DNA from: Methylosinus sp. LW4 | GTDB taxonomy: Bacteria; Pseudomonadota; Alphaproteobacteria; Rhizobiales; Beijerinckiaceae | Length of the DNA: 64,000 nucleotides | Direction of reading: 5' to 3' | Assembly (NCBI RefSeq): GCF_000379125.1 | Contig: NZ_KB900627.1 | Location: 771,627 to 835,626 of the forward strand | Part shown: positions 1 through 8,566 of the stretch, in pieces | How the letters are laid out: each line of letters begins with the position of its first letter | Numbering within the stretch: the first letter of the stretch is position 1 | Notes under the pieces: generated by a model | Database searches by the model: none | Seen by the model: the letters and a program-made list of their open reading frames with translations, nothing else | Told to the model about the DNA's origin: nothing | Made by a program: the position numbers and the translations under genes

Positions 1-1493
1 CGCTCGACATTGGCCTGCGGCTCGGTGGTGAGCGTCAGCGCATTGGGCGGCTTCACGGGCGGCGCGTCGACCGGCTTGCCGTCCACCAGGCGATGCAACA
101 GGTTCAAGATGTGCGTCTTGGTCGGCGCGCCGGCCGCCAACGCCAGTTCGACGGCGGTCAGCACGGCCTGCTCGTCGTGCTGTAGGACCAGAGCCAAAAT
201 CTCGACCATCTCACGGTCGCCGCCCGGCTTCTCGAGCATGCGCTGTTGCAGCGTCCGTAAGGCGACCGGCAGTTCGGCGAAGGGCGCGCCGTTGCGCAGC
301 GCGCCCGGCTTGCGCTGGATGACGGAGAGATAATGCCGCCAGTCGTAGACCGTCACGCTCTTGTCGTTATGCGAACGGGCGAAGACGCGGGCGTGCTCGC
401 ACACGATCTGCCCCTCGGCGGCGACGACGACGCGCTCGGGGTAGACCCGCACGCTGACGGGGCGATTGGCGAACGAGGCCGGCACGCTGTAGCGATTGCG
501 CTCCAGATGGATCAGGCACGTCGGCGTGACCCGCTTGGTGTGTTCGACGAAGCCGTCGAATGGCCGCGGAGGCTGCATCAGCTGCGGAACCTCCTCGCGC
601 CAAGCGTCCGCGATCGTCCCCGGCTGCGCGCTGTGCGGAATCTCGGCCCACAGCTCGCGGCATCGCGCCTCCAGCCAGTCGTTGAGCGCCGCCAGCGACG
701 GAAAGCTCGGGATCGGCTGCCAGAGGCGGTGACGAGCGTCCTGAACGTTCTTCTCGATTTGCCCCTTTTCCCAGCCGGAGGCCGGATTGCAGAATGCGGC
801 CTCGAACAGGAAATGGCTGACCATGGCGGCGAAGCGGGCGTTGACCTGGCGCTCTTTGCCGCGCCCGACCTTGTCGATCGCCGTGCTCATATTGTCGTAA
901 ATGCCTCGCCGGGGCACGCCGCCCAGCACGCGGAAGGCGTGATTGTGAGCGTCGAACAGCATCTCATGCGTCTGTTGCGGGTAGGCGCGGAGGAAGAACG
1001 CGCGGCTGTAGGAGAGCTTGAACTGGGCGACCTGCAACTTCGTCCGCTCGCCCGCGATGATCGCCCAATCCTCCGACCAGTCGAACTGGAACGCCTCGCC
1101 GGGTAGAAACGTCAGCGGCACGAACGCGCCGCGCCCGCAGGTCTGCTGCTCCCGATGCCGCGCCGCCCTCCACTCCCGCGCGAAGGCCGCCACGCGATTG
1201 TAGGAGCCGTCGTAGCCGAGGGCGACCAGATCCGCGTGCAACTGTTTGACCGTCCGCTTCTGCTTGCGCGACTTTGCGGCCTCGTGACGCAGCATGTGCG
1301 CCAGCTTGTCGGCGAACGGGTCGAGCCGGCTCGGTCGATCGGGCGTGGCGAACCGCGGCTCGACGCTGTCCGAGCGCAGGTATTTGCGCACGGTATTGCG
1401 CGACAGCCCCGTGCGTCGCGCGATCTCTCGGATCGAGAACTCCTGCCGATATCGCCAGCGTCGGATGACGCTCAATAACTCCATGTCGATCAC
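1..1493 (-). CDS. istA: IS21-family transposase IstA, 3' end beyond window
   Basis: This is the large DDE transposase of an IS21-type element, read on the minus strand and running off the left edge. The N-terminus carries a helix-turn-helix typical of IstA (SIREIARRTGLSRNTVRKYL, about residues 17-36). The second copy at 42.5-43.4 kb is nearly identical and shows the core region with FQFDWSED. The start is GTG at 1493, matched to the second copy; the downstream ATG of MELLSV is an alternative. About 497 codons are visible, close to the full family length, so only the end of istA and all of istB lie outside. Confidence 0.85.
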   Translation of the reverse strand, partial: MIDMELLSVIRRWRYRQEFSIREIARRTGLSRNTVRKYLRSDSVEPRFATPDRPSRLDPFADKLAHMLRHEAAKSRKQKRTVKQLHADLVALGYDGSYNRVAAFAREWRAARHREQQTCGRGAFVPLTFLPGEAFQFDWSEDWAIIAGERTKLQVAQFKLSYSRAFFLRAYPQQTHEMLFDAHNHAFRVLGGVPRRGIYDNMSTAIDKVGRGKERQVNARFAAMVSHFLFEAAFCNPASGWEKGQIEKNVQDARHRLWQPIPSFPSLAALNDWLEARCRELWAEIPHSAQPGTIADAWREEVPQLMQPPRPFDGFVEHTKRVTPTCLIHLERNRYSVPASFANRPVSVRVYPERVVVAAEGQIVCEHARVFARSHNDKSVTVYDWRHYLSVIQRKPGALRNGAPFAELPVALRTLQQRMLEKPGGDREMVEILALVLQHDEQAVLTAVELALAAGAPTKTHILNLLHRLVDGKPVDAPPVKPPNALTLTTEPQANVE

Positions 1494-1596
1494 TCCCAGG
1501 TCCCCCGCGACGGTCGAGGGGGAAAGGTTCGAACATGGGTCAGTTCTCGGTGGAAAAACCCGTGCTGCCTGGGTCAGCTCTCAGTGGAAATCAACA
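1..1596 (-). mobile_element. IS21-family element, right end
   Basis: The element ends near 1596. Upstream of istA lie two related motifs, GGGTCAGTTCTCGGTGGAAA and GGGTCAGCTCTCAGTGGAAA, which are the multiple terminal repeats usual for IS21. The same end occurs at 43550 in the second copy, and the two sequences diverge immediately after TCAACAC, which fixes the boundary. It has inserted into the plasmid methylase-like gene that follows and supplies that gene's new stop codon. Confidence 0.8.
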
Positions 1597-2019
1597 CTCT
1601 TCGCGCGAGACGAGCCGCTCCAGCTCCTCGCCGAGGTCCTCCCAGCCCTCGGAGAAAGTCTCGCCGGCGCGGCGAAACATCCTGTCGGCGAGGTCGCGCG
1701 CGCCGAAGCCGACGAAGCGGCTCAGAGCCTCCTGTTCGTCCGGCGTGGCGTTGCGCATATCGGCCTCGATTTCCAGGGCGAGCCGAATGGCGGCGATATT
1801 GTCGGCGGCGCGGGCCTTCCAGCCATGCGCGAGCGCGCGGTCTCCGCGCAGCACGAAATCCTGCGCGGGAATCGCCGGCGCCGCGGCGGCGACGGGCGCT
1901 TCGTCCTCTTCGGGGAGAACGGGCGGCGCGCTGAAACTTCCGCCGTCGAGCGTCAATCCGCCGGAGAGGCTGGTCGAGTCGAACAGAGAGAGCGTCAATT
2001 GATTGCTGTCCTTGGCCAT
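1591..2019 (-). pseudogene. N-terminal fragment of large plasmid methylase/helicase-type protein
   Basis: This is the first 142 residues of what appears to be the very large plasmid protein with N6-adenine methylase and helicase domains that is common on alphaproteobacterial plasmids. The recognisable stretch is about residues 55-135: ARAADNIAAIRLALEIEAD, then DEQEALSRFVGFGARDLADR and EGWEDLGEELERLVSREE. The catalytic domains are missing because the IS21 element at 1-1596 cuts the gene; the last codons and TGA come from the IS end. The start is ATG 2019, preceded by AAAGGA. The family assignment is from memory of the conserved N-terminal block; that it is a broken gene is well supported. Confidence 0.6.
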
Positions 2020-2044
2020 GGAACGAATCCTTTCGGCGAGCATG

Positions 2045-2075
2045 AAAAAGCCCGGCGCGCGATGGGCGGCCGGGC
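2045..2075 (-). terminator. Rho-independent terminator candidate
   Basis: Read on the minus strand, the arms GCCCGGC and GCCGGGC enclose a short loop and are followed directly by TTTTT. It sits between the end of the 108-residue gene (2130) and the start of the methylase-like gene (2019), so it should separate these two transcripts or attenuate read-through. Confidence 0.6.
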
Positions 2076-2129
2076 GTGGGCGGTGGGAGGATTTCGAGGA
2101 GGCAGGTTCGGGACGTGGCGGCCGGTCGC

Positions 2130-2456
2130 TCACCAGGGTCCGAAGGCGGCTTCGATGGCGAAGCGTTCGCGTCGATCGATGAGGTCCAGGGCGCGGATGT
2201 GAAGGGCGGAGCCCGCACGCGCCCGCGCGACGACATGCGCCCAAGCCTCCCGGTCGTCGCGGAATATCGGGGGGGCGTCTTGCGGATTATCGAACTTCTG
2301 CAGCTCGATATGCGGCGCGCCGTCTTTATAGCTGCCGCGATGGGATATGACCCACCCATCACGGCGCGCGGCGTCGTGGTCGAAGGCGTCGAGGCCGAAC
2401 GCCGCGCCGGTGGCGGCGTCGCGATTTTCGGATTCAGTCGTGCTGAACTGTTGCAT
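2130..2456 (-). CDS. Hypothetical plasmid protein, 108 residues
   Basis: This small soluble protein has no domain I can name. It has a polar N-terminus and a conserved-looking middle (WVISHRGSYKDGAPHIELQK), then a basic helical C-terminus ending in FGPW. The start is ATG 2456, with GGAG eight bases upstream; a longer reading to 2582 has no good ribosome site and would run through the structured leader. The gene is followed by a terminator and preceded by one of the four repeated leader elements. Its company (ArdC, methylase-like gene) suggests a plasmid accessory role, which is inference. Confidence 0.65.
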   Translation of the reverse strand: MQQFSTTESENRDAATGAAFGLDAFDHDAARRDGWVISHRGSYKDGAPHIELQKFDNPQDAPPIFRDDREAWAHVVARARAGSALHIRALDLIDRRERFAIEAAFGPW

Positions 2457-2511
2457 CGGAGTCTCCTCTCGATCTTCTTCTCGAAGACCCCGATCCCGCA
2501 CCGAGGACGAA

Positions 2512-2597
2512 CGGCTGGGGCAAAGGCGGCGCCTCGTGCGCCGGGATCGATCCGGCCCAGCGAAGCGGCCGGAGCGTCCCACCCTTTGCGGCGGCCG
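2512..2597 (-). promoter_or_regulatory. Repeated structured leader element, copy A
   Basis: This GC-rich block lies about 55 bases upstream of the 108-residue gene. On the minus strand it reads CGGCCGCCGCAAAGGGTGGG, a loop of about 40 bases, then GCCTTTGCCCCAGCCG, so the outer arms can pair. Three further blocks with the same arms occur at 5261-5325, 45461-45527 and 49630-49696, always upstream of a minus-strand gene. It may be a 5' UTR RNA structure or a protein-binding site. Confidence 0.45.
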
Positions 2598-2675
2598 TTC
2601 GTTCGCGGTAACGGCTTCCTTTTCTCGTTCCTCCTTTTCTTTTTTCTTCTTTTCGAGCCTATGATTTGCGCAGGC

Positions 2676-3110
2676 TCACGAATGGTGCCGGACGACGCGA
2701 GCCGCAGGCGTCATGTCGCGCGCGATACGATCCGAGAGCCAGCGTCGACAGTCGATTCTGTCGACGACGCGCTGCTCGCCGAGATCGAGCAGGCTGGCCG
2801 CGCCGCCGAATGCGTCGAATGAGGGGAACGCGCAGCCCTGACTCCAGTGGAAGCCCCATAGGCCCGTCAATCCAAACGTCCTCGCGCAGCGCTGAACGAA
2901 AGCGATCACTTGCTCGGGATCGCCGTCTTCTCCGGAGACGATGCGAAGACTTCCTCGATCGAGGTCGCAGGCTTTCACTGTGAAGCAGATGCGCTCGTAT
3001 CTGGCATCGAGCTCCTCGGCATATCGCTCATAGAGAGCGAGAGCCGATGGCAGAAACTCGGTGCGGCCGAGTGGAAGAACGCAGGAAAAATGGGTGTAGG
3101 ACCGGGACAT
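2676..3110 (-). CDS. Hypothetical plasmid protein, 144 residues
   Basis: This is an uncharacterised soluble protein, with no signal peptide or membrane segment. It begins MSRSYTHFSCVLPLG and has a mid-region (VIAFVQRCARTFGLTGLWGF) followed by FDAFGGAASLLDL. Its C-terminus is rich in Arg. The start is ATG 3110; an AGGAGAC-like sequence precedes it. It lies in the same orientation as the PP-loop enzyme upstream (60-bp gap) and the 108-residue gene downstream, and could be co-transcribed with the former. No function is assigned. Confidence 0.65.
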   Translation of the reverse strand: MSRSYTHFSCVLPLGRTEFLPSALALYERYAEELDARYERICFTVKACDLDRGSLRIVSGEDGDPEQVIAFVQRCARTFGLTGLWGFHWSQGCAFPSFDAFGGAASLLDLGEQRVVDRIDCRRWLSDRIARDMTPAARVVRHHS

Positions 3111-3170
3111 GCGATGTCTCCTCTGGCAAGAAGCAATTTGTGAAAGAAGGGAAGTCGAGAACTGCGGAAT

Positions 3171-4232
3171 TCAGCCGGGACCGGCGGCGTCACCGAAGGC
3201 GCCGGCGGGCAGACGCCAGCGCTCGGTGGATGTGCGTATCGGCGGCGACCAATGCTCGGACATGGCGAGCTGGACCAGGTCTGACCGAGCGAGCGCGGCA
3301 GGATAAGGTCTGCCGCGATCGGCGACGGCATGGATCGAAGTGTCGCGTTTGACGGTGCAGCCGAAGCGGCGTTCGTATTCGGCGATCGTCTCGAAGCGTT
3401 CCGGCGCCATCCATCTGATCGTCGCCAACTGATCGGGCGACGCGAAGATGCAATGCATGCAGGAGACGCGGCTGAAGCCGAGCTGATAGGCAACGTGCGG
3501 AATAACGCCGTGACGCCGGAACAGATCCCAGACTTGTCGTTCCTCCAAGCCATGGATCGGACGCCAATGGTCGACATGACGAGGCCGGCGCGGACCGCCG
3601 CGTGTGTCGGTGCGATGGGGCTCAAACGTCAGATAGCGAGCCCTCGCTGGGCTCTCCTCGGCGCGTTCCCCGGTGACGACGAGCGTGCGCTTGCCGAGAA
3701 AGCGGGGCGAATTGCAGATCATGCTTCGCATCACGTCGATTTTCGCGACGGGGCTACACCAGCGTAGCCGCAAGTCTCCCGTCACCTGCGGAAACCGCAG
3801 ACGCATGCCGGGAACGCCGCGACCGCCGACCGTCGCGATCTTCCCTTCTGGCGTCTCGAACATCACCGACGCGGTGGGCTCGCGATCACGCAACATCTCG
3901 CGGCGCAGGCCACCGTCGCGCCATGAGAAGTAGAGCGGAACGTCGAAGGACTCGGCGATCGCTCGGCAATAGCCTGCGGTGATCGGCCAATCGAACGTCG
4001 GCGGCCCGCGACCGTCGACGTCGTGATGATGCAGCTCGATCCGGGTGGGATCGACGCTTTCATCGATGAGATGAAGGAGCGTTCCTACGGAATCTTTGCC
4101 TCCAGATAACGCAATCAATTTGTAGTCGTAGCTGCTGAGATCAGGAATAATGGAGGATTCGGGGCGAGAACGAGCATGCGGAGGCTCGCCGCCTGCGGGG
4201 CTCGTCGATATGGCGCGTGTCATGCCGATCAC
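3171..4232 (-). CDS. PP-loop ATPase, PAPS-reductase-like family
   Basis: This is an adenine-nucleotide alpha-hydrolase fold protein. The PP-loop SGGKDS sits near residue 44, and a basic/histidine motif ELHHHDVDGRG follows near residue 65. Paired cysteines lie near residue 158 (RLRWCSPVAK) and in SCMHCIFAS near residue 260, which could bind a metal cluster or thiol intermediate. Family members reduce PAPS or activate tRNA, DNA or small substrates with ATP; plasmid- and phage-borne members often have unknown substrates, so no assimilatory role is claimed. The GTG start at 4232 overlaps the ArdC stop (GTGA), indicating translational coupling; ATG 4223 is an alternative. Confidence 0.75.
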   Translation of the reverse strand: MIGMTRAISTSPAGGEPPHARSRPESSIIPDLSSYDYKLIALSGGKDSVGTLLHLIDESVDPTRIELHHHDVDGRGPPTFDWPITAGYCRAIAESFDVPLYFSWRDGGLRREMLRDREPTASVMFETPEGKIATVGGRGVPGMRLRFPQVTGDLRLRWCSPVAKIDVMRSMICNSPRFLGKRTLVVTGERAEESPARARYLTFEPHRTDTRGGPRRPRHVDHWRPIHGLEERQVWDLFRRHGVIPHVAYQLGFSRVSCMHCIFASPDQLATIRWMAPERFETIAEYERRFGCTVKRDTSIHAVADRGRPYPAALARSDLVQLAMSEHWSPPIRTSTERWRLPAGAFGDAAGPG

Positions 4233-5206
4233 GCGGCCTCGACGAGGGGCGCGTCGCTAGCGGCGGCGTCCTGTCCATCCGAGTCGCTTTGGCTTTCAGC
4301 GAAGTCCGGGTGAAAGGCGAGGCAGAAATCTGCCGCCTTCTGCGCCGCGGCGGCCGCGCGAAAGATTTCACGCTTGTCACTCTTCAAGCGATCGACCCAC
4401 GATGATAGATAGCTCGCATGGTTCTCGATGTCCGTGGGCAGTCCGAGCTCGGAATTGACGAGACAACTCGCTATGTCCGCCACGAGCTCTTCTCGTGAAT
4501 AACTCGCGGAACCGAAGCGCCCACTGAGATCGCGGTTCAGACGGCTCGCGGCTCCTGTCCAGTGGGCGAGTTCATGATTCTGAACGGAAGCGAGCGCTTC
4601 TGGAGAAGTGAAGGCGCGTTCAGGCGGTAGCTGAATGTGGTCAGTGGACGGACTATAGAAGGCCCGGTCGCCGCCGATGCGAACGACGGCGCCGCTGTTG
4701 CGCAGGATGATGTCAGCGGCATCGAACCGTCGCCACGGCGCTTCCTCGATCGTCGGCGCCACGAACTCAGGGATGCCGTCGATCTGCGAACCATTGAAAA
4801 CCGTGGAGGCGCGAAGCAGCGGAATGTTACGCACGTGCTCCTCGCCATCCGCAGGCGCGTCGCGATCTCCGACCTGGAGGCTTTTGTAGAAGTAAATGGT
4901 CGTTCCCTTCTCGCCACCCCGCACTTGCCAGCCTCGTTCCTTAGCCTGCTTATAGCTGCAAAAGCGAGGATCGCCGCTCGCGAAGGAAAATTGAGACATG
5001 CCTAGCAAGAGCACGTTGATCCCGCGATAGCGCCGTCCAGTCTTGGCGTTGATTGGCGAGAGCGGTCCGGCCGCCTTGTCGGGATTCCACGGGCGACGCC
5101 AGGGGGCGACGCCCTGCTCTAGCACCGCGACGATGCGATCGGTCACTTCCCGATAGTGATCGCGGCGCGCAGACGCGCGGGATCCGTTCTTCTCGAATCG
5201 GCTCAT
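4229..5206 (-). CDS. ardC: ArdC-like antirestriction protein / zincin
   Basis: This is a two-domain plasmid protein. Residues about 15-150 match the ArdC N-terminal ssDNA-binding region (TDRIVAVLEQGVAPWRRPW, then GRRYRGINVLLL). The C-terminal half is a zincin-type metallopeptidase domain with HELAHWTG near residue 220 and a downstream acidic YSREELVADIAS. In the family these proteins protect incoming plasmid DNA during conjugation. The start is ATG 5206 with GAAAGGAC upstream; a longer reading to 5455 would cross the repeated leader element. The stop overlaps the PP-loop gene start. Length is 325 residues, usual for the family. Confidence 0.85.
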   Translation of the reverse strand: MSRFEKNGSRASARRDHYREVTDRIVAVLEQGVAPWRRPWNPDKAAGPLSPINAKTGRRYRGINVLLLGMSQFSFASGDPRFCSYKQAKERGWQVRGGEKGTTIYFYKSLQVGDRDAPADGEEHVRNIPLLRASTVFNGSQIDGIPEFVAPTIEEAPWRRFDAADIILRNSGAVVRIGGDRAFYSPSTDHIQLPPERAFTSPEALASVQNHELAHWTGAASRLNRDLSGRFGSASYSREELVADIASCLVNSELGLPTDIENHASYLSSWVDRLKSDKREIFRAAAAAQKAADFCLAFHPDFAESQSDSDGQDAAASDAPLVEAA

Positions 5207-5260
5207 TTTGTTCGTCCTTTCCATTCTGGTCTCGGAACGAACTTCGACGCCCCGCATCAC

Positions 5261-5325
5261 GGCCGCCGGGGCAAGGGCGGGCCTCGGCCCGGGCGCTCGC
5301 GCCGAACCCTTGCGGCGGCGGACGG
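5261..5325 (-). promoter_or_regulatory. Repeated structured leader element, copy B
   Basis: This is the same architecture as copy A. On the minus strand GCCGCCGCAAGGGTTCGG is followed by a GC-rich loop and then GCCCTTGCCCCGGCGGCC. It ends about 55 bases before the ardC-like start, a spacing similar to copy A. The GGCGGCCG edge is shared with copies A and C. Confidence 0.5.
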
Positions 5326-5549
5326 GCATGCGGGAACGACGCTTCCCGCTATTCGGTCTCGCTTTCGCTTCGGCTGTCGGAATTATTTCGACGCGTCGAT
5401 TATTGCGTGGGCGAGGAAGCTCGGCTGGGCGACGAGAAGTCCTTTCGGCGCGCATCCAAGGAAAAGTTGCTAAAAGCGCTTGCGCCGGTGTCGTGGAGCG
5501 GCCAATAGTTGCGAAATCTTATTCGTCATGAACTGCGAGGAAAATTCGA

Positions 5550-6038
5550 ATGACAGCTCACGAGGCGGAACCCTCTCGCTCGACCACTCTCGCGGCCGAG
5601 GTCGTCGCCGCCTTCGTCGCCAATAATTCTCTGCCGATTGGTGACCTGCCGTCGCTGATCCATGCTGTGCGCGGGGCGCTGGAAAATCTCGGCAAAGCGC
5701 CCATCGATGCAACGACGCCGCTGGCGAAACGAGAGCCGGCTGTTTCGATCCGCAAGTCGATCACGCCGGATTTCATCATATGTCTCGAAGATGGAAAGAG
5801 CTTCAGATCGCTGCGGCGCCATTTGAGGCTGCTCGGAATGAGTCCGGAGGAGTATCGGGCAAAGTGGAATCTTCCGTCGGACTATCCGATGGTGGCGCCA
5901 AATTATGCGGCGCAGCGATCAGAAATGGCAAAGAAGATCGGGCTCGGTCAGCTTCGCGAGAAGGCCGCGCCGCGCCAGAAAGCCGTCGCCGTCGCGCCGG
6001 TAAAGCGTGGACGCCCAGCCAAGAAGACGGAGGTGTAA
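5550..6038 (+). CDS. mucR: Ros/MucR-family transcriptional regulator
   Basis: This is a DNA-binding regulator of the alphaproteobacterial Ros/MucR family, 162 residues against a usual 140-150. The diagnostic block lies at about residues 68-132: ITPDFIICLEDGKSFRSL, SPEEYRAKWNLPSDYPMVAP, then AKKIGLG. The C-terminus is basic with an RGRPAKK AT-hook-like motif. In the zinc-finger region the usual RTHY is replaced by RLLG, so the histidine ligand set is incomplete, as in MucR variants that do not hold zinc. Family members silence exopolysaccharide and plasmid genes, which makes the glycan genes in this window possible targets. It is divergent from ardC. Confidence 0.9.
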   Translation: MTAHEAEPSRSTTLAAEVVAAFVANNSLPIGDLPSLIHAVRGALENLGKAPIDATTPLAKREPAVSIRKSITPDFIICLEDGKSFRSLRRHLRLLGMSPEEYRAKWNLPSDYPMVAPNYAAQRSEMAKKIGLGQLREKAAPRQKAVAVAPVKRGRPAKKTEV

Positions 6039-6440
6039 TCAGCGACTACCCCGCCATCGGCGGCGCTCGTCGTGGAGGCGATAAGCTTCGCACGCCCACG
6101 GCGCGGACTCATTTAAGGCGCGAGCCGCCTCTGAATTCGGAAACGACGTGGCGGATGCACTTGGTCCGCCCGGGAAACCTTGAATACCAAGCCACCGTCA
6201 GGGTCAGGATCGACGATGATCCTGAGATCCTAATCGGCGGCCGGCGTGTCGAAGCGTCGATAGTGCGAACCCTTGAACGCTCTGATCGTCGGACGCACAG
6301 CTACCGTCGTTATCGGCCCGAAAAGTTCGCCTTCGCGGCCTTGAGCGCGCGCTCGTTCGCAGCACGCGTGAGCAGCTCGATCGCGTCGCGCGCATTGCAG
6401 CTTTCGATGGCCGACGCTTCGGCGCGCATGCCGGACCCGA
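6039..6440. other. Interval with no convincing full gene
   Basis: This 400-bp interval lies between mucR and the sensor kinase. I see no signature-bearing gene on either strand. The one reading with protein-like composition is a short minus-strand frame listed separately (6310-6429). Confidence 0.5.
6310..6429 (-). CDS. Possible small ORF or gene remnant, 39 residues
   Basis: This short frame reads MRAEASAIESCNARDAIELL and continues as an Ala-, Lys- and Glu-rich helix to TAA at 6310. The composition looks like real protein rather than a shadow frame, and the same frame continues upstream of the ATG through LLDLIGSG to a stop, so it may be the 3' remnant of a longer gene. It starts 12 bases after the end of the sensor kinase gene, in the same direction. 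There is no clear ribosome site. Function unknown. Confidence 0.25.
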   Translation of the reverse strand: MRAEASAIESCNARDAIELLTRAANERALKAAKANFSGR

Positions 6441-7892
6441 TCAAGTCGAGCAGGAAGCGTGCTCGCCATGTCGATCTCCGTCACCCGAGCCGAATATCCC
6501 ATTCTGCGAAACGGAGATTTGTTCTAAGAATATTTTGAATGTCGCGCCGCCGCCGGGCGTTTCTGCGACTGTTATTTCGCCGAGATGAGCATCGAGCAAC
6601 TCCTTGACGATCGCGAGACCGAGGCCCGTGCCTTCGGCCGTCTCCGTCTTTCGCCAAAACGGTTCGAATATGACCTCACGATCGCGCGCCTCGACGCCGT
6701 GACCATGATCCGCGACCTCTATAAGCGCGCCGGGCCGGACAGCGACGAGAATTGTTCCCCCGCGCGGCTCCATCCGCAAGGCGTTATCGATCAAATTCGC
6801 GATCACGGATTCGAGCGCCCGACGATCCCCTCGCACGAAGACGGGGCCGGTCGGACGATCGAACTCGATGCGCCGACCATTCTCGATCACCAGCGGCATG
6901 TAGTCGGCCACCATCGCGAGGGCGAGATGCACGACGTCGATAACCTCCATCTCGGCGTGGGCATTTTCATTCGATTTGGCGAGAACCAGAAGCTGTTCGA
7001 CGATGGTTCGCATGCGGCGCAGATTTCGGCGCAGATCCTCACGAAAATCGAGCTCGGACGGATTGTCGACGCGCGCGCGCAAAATCGAGATCGGCGTGCG
7101 CAGCTCATGCGCGGCGTTCGCCGCGAAGCGGCGCTGCCTCGCGACTCCCGCATCGAGGCGCGCCAAGGCGCCATTGACGGATGTGACGAGGGGCAATATC
7201 TCCGCCGGGGTTCCGTCCTCGGGAATGCGTTGGGCGAGCGATCCGAGATCGATACGCGCCGCCGCCGACGCCGCTCGGCGTATCGGAGCCAATTCATGCC
7301 GCACGACGATCCATGCGATCAGAACCGACAGCGCCACGCCCGGCATGTCCACCAGGAGATTGGGGAACGACAGATACATGCGCAGCCAGTCGCGCACGAC
7401 ATAATAGATGTCGTGCCAGTGGAATGCGTAATTACATGCGATCGTCGCGACGGCGCCGGCCGGCGGCTTCTGCTTGCGAGAGATGCAATGACGTAGATCG
7501 CGCCCGCTGGTCTTGATACCGAATTGCGCCCAATCCAACCGAATATCGTCGTGACGCCGAAGAGTCGAGACGATGTCCTCCGACGAGCCCGGAACCGGCC
7601 GCCCGGTGACGACATCGAAAGCCGCGAACAGAAAGCCGGGATTATTCGCTGCATAGTCCACGAGCTCACTCGTCGGCCGCAGGACGAGATCGCCGTCGAT
7701 CCGCTCGACCGAGTCGAACAAGAGCCGGTAGACGCGCTCCGCCGCCCAATCGTCCAGAGTGATCTCGCCGTCGCCGAGATTGAAGATCGCATAGAGCGGC
7801 ATGATGAGAAGCGCCGTCCCGATGAAAGCGATGATCTGCGCGGCGATCAGATAGCCGATCAGTCGCAGCGACAGCGAGGGATGGCGAATCAC
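6441..7892 (-). CDS. Two-component sensor histidine kinase
   Basis: This is a membrane-bound sensor kinase of 483 residues. A first membrane segment lies at about residues 10-35 (LIGYLIAAQIIAFIGTALLI). A periplasmic domain of about 150 residues follows, then a second segment (MPGVALSVLIAWIVV) and a HAMP-like linker. The phospho-acceptor box is HELRTPISILR. The ATP-binding domain shows NLIDNALRM (N box), DHGHGVEA (G1) and GTGLGLAIVKE (G2). The GTG start at 7892 overlaps the regulator stop (GTGA), so the two are coupled. The last 28 residues after the kinase fold are low-similarity and may reflect 3' erosion. Its position opposite the TonB operon suggests it senses iron or the transported ligand. 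Confidence 0.88.
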   Translation of the reverse strand: MIRHPSLSLRLIGYLIAAQIIAFIGTALLIMPLYAIFNLGDGEITLDDWAAERVYRLLFDSVERIDGDLVLRPTSELVDYAANNPGFLFAAFDVVTGRPVPGSSEDIVSTLRRHDDIRLDWAQFGIKTSGRDLRHCISRKQKPPAGAVATIACNYAFHWHDIYYVVRDWLRMYLSFPNLLVDMPGVALSVLIAWIVVRHELAPIRRAASAAARIDLGSLAQRIPEDGTPAEILPLVTSVNGALARLDAGVARQRRFAANAAHELRTPISILRARVDNPSELDFREDLRRNLRRMRTIVEQLLVLAKSNENAHAEMEVIDVVHLALAMVADYMPLVIENGRRIEFDRPTGPVFVRGDRRALESVIANLIDNALRMEPRGGTILVAVRPGALIEVADHGHGVEARDREVIFEPFWRKTETAEGTGLGLAIVKELLDAHLGEITVAETPGGGATFKIFLEQISVSQNGIFGSGDGDRHGEHASCST

Positions 7893-8566
7893 GGCGTCGA
7901 AATCGTCATAAGATACCCGACTCCCCGCGCCGAATGGATATCGACGCCCGCGTCGAGCTCGGCGAGCCGCCGACGCAGGCGGGAGACGAGGACATTGAGC
8001 GTGTTCCAATGCACGTCTTCGGAAAAACCGAACACTTCCGTCATCAAGGTGTCGCGGAGCACGACCCGACCCGCCTGCCGCACCAGCGCCTCCAGCAGGG
8101 CGAGCTCGCGCTGATGCAAGAGCACCGGCATTCCGTGCACCGTGACCTCGAGACTTCCGAGATCGAAGGAGAGAAACCCGAGCGCCACAGGCGGCGCGCG
8201 CTCACAGCCGGGACGTCTGAGGCTCGCGCGGATGCGCGCGATCAACTCGTCCGGCTCGAAAGGCTTTGTGAGATAGTCGTCGGCTCCCGCCTCGAGACCT
8301 GAGACTTTCTCGCAGGTGGCGTCGAGAGCTGTCACCATCAATATGCGAATGCCCGGTCGGGCGTGACGGATCGCGGGGATCAACGAAATTCCTTCGCCGT
8401 CCGGAAGCTTGCGATCGAGCAGCATCAACGAGTAGTTCTGCGTCTCGACCGCCTCGACCGCTTCGCTCGCGCAGGCGACGCGATCGGCCACGAAACCGCA
8501 TCGCCCGAGCTGCTCCGCGATCTCTCGGGCGAGCTCCGCATGATCCTCGACGATTAGAATACGCAT
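7889..8566 (-). CDS. OmpR/PhoB-family response regulator
   Basis: This is a 225-residue regulator with a receiver domain (acidic pocket in ILIVEDH, phospho-acceptor Asp in LMLLDRKLPDG, conserved Thr in MVTALD, Lys in LTKPF). A winged-helix DNA-binding domain follows (ELALLEALVRQAGRVV, then WNTLNVLVSRLRRRL and GVGYLM). The start at ATG 8566 gives the standard MRILIVEDH opening; a longer frame to 8734 adds an implausible leader. It is the first gene of the minus-strand pair and is divergent from the receptor/efflux operon, its likely target. Confidence 0.92.
   Translation of the reverse strand: MRILIVEDHAELAREIAEQLGRCGFVADRVACASEAVEAVETQNYSLMLLDRKLPDGEGISLIPAIRHARPGIRILMVTALDATCEKVSGLEAGADDYLTKPFEPDELIARIRASLRRPGCERAPPVALGFLSFDLGSLEVTVHGMPVLLHQRELALLEALVRQAGRVVLRDTLMTEVFGFSEDVHWNTLNVLVSRLRRRLAELDAGVDIHSARGVGYLMTISTP

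Noticed and set aside
333..1106. Long plus-strand open frame across the IS21 transposase
   Set aside because: It is the antisense shadow of istA; the helix-turn-helix and DDE protein lie on the minus strand, and a near-identical second copy supports that frame.
1574..2362. 262-codon minus-strand frame over the methylase-like fragment
   Set aside because: It overlaps the N-terminal methylase-like reading, which has a ribosome site and recognisable blocks; this frame shows only Arg-rich sequence.
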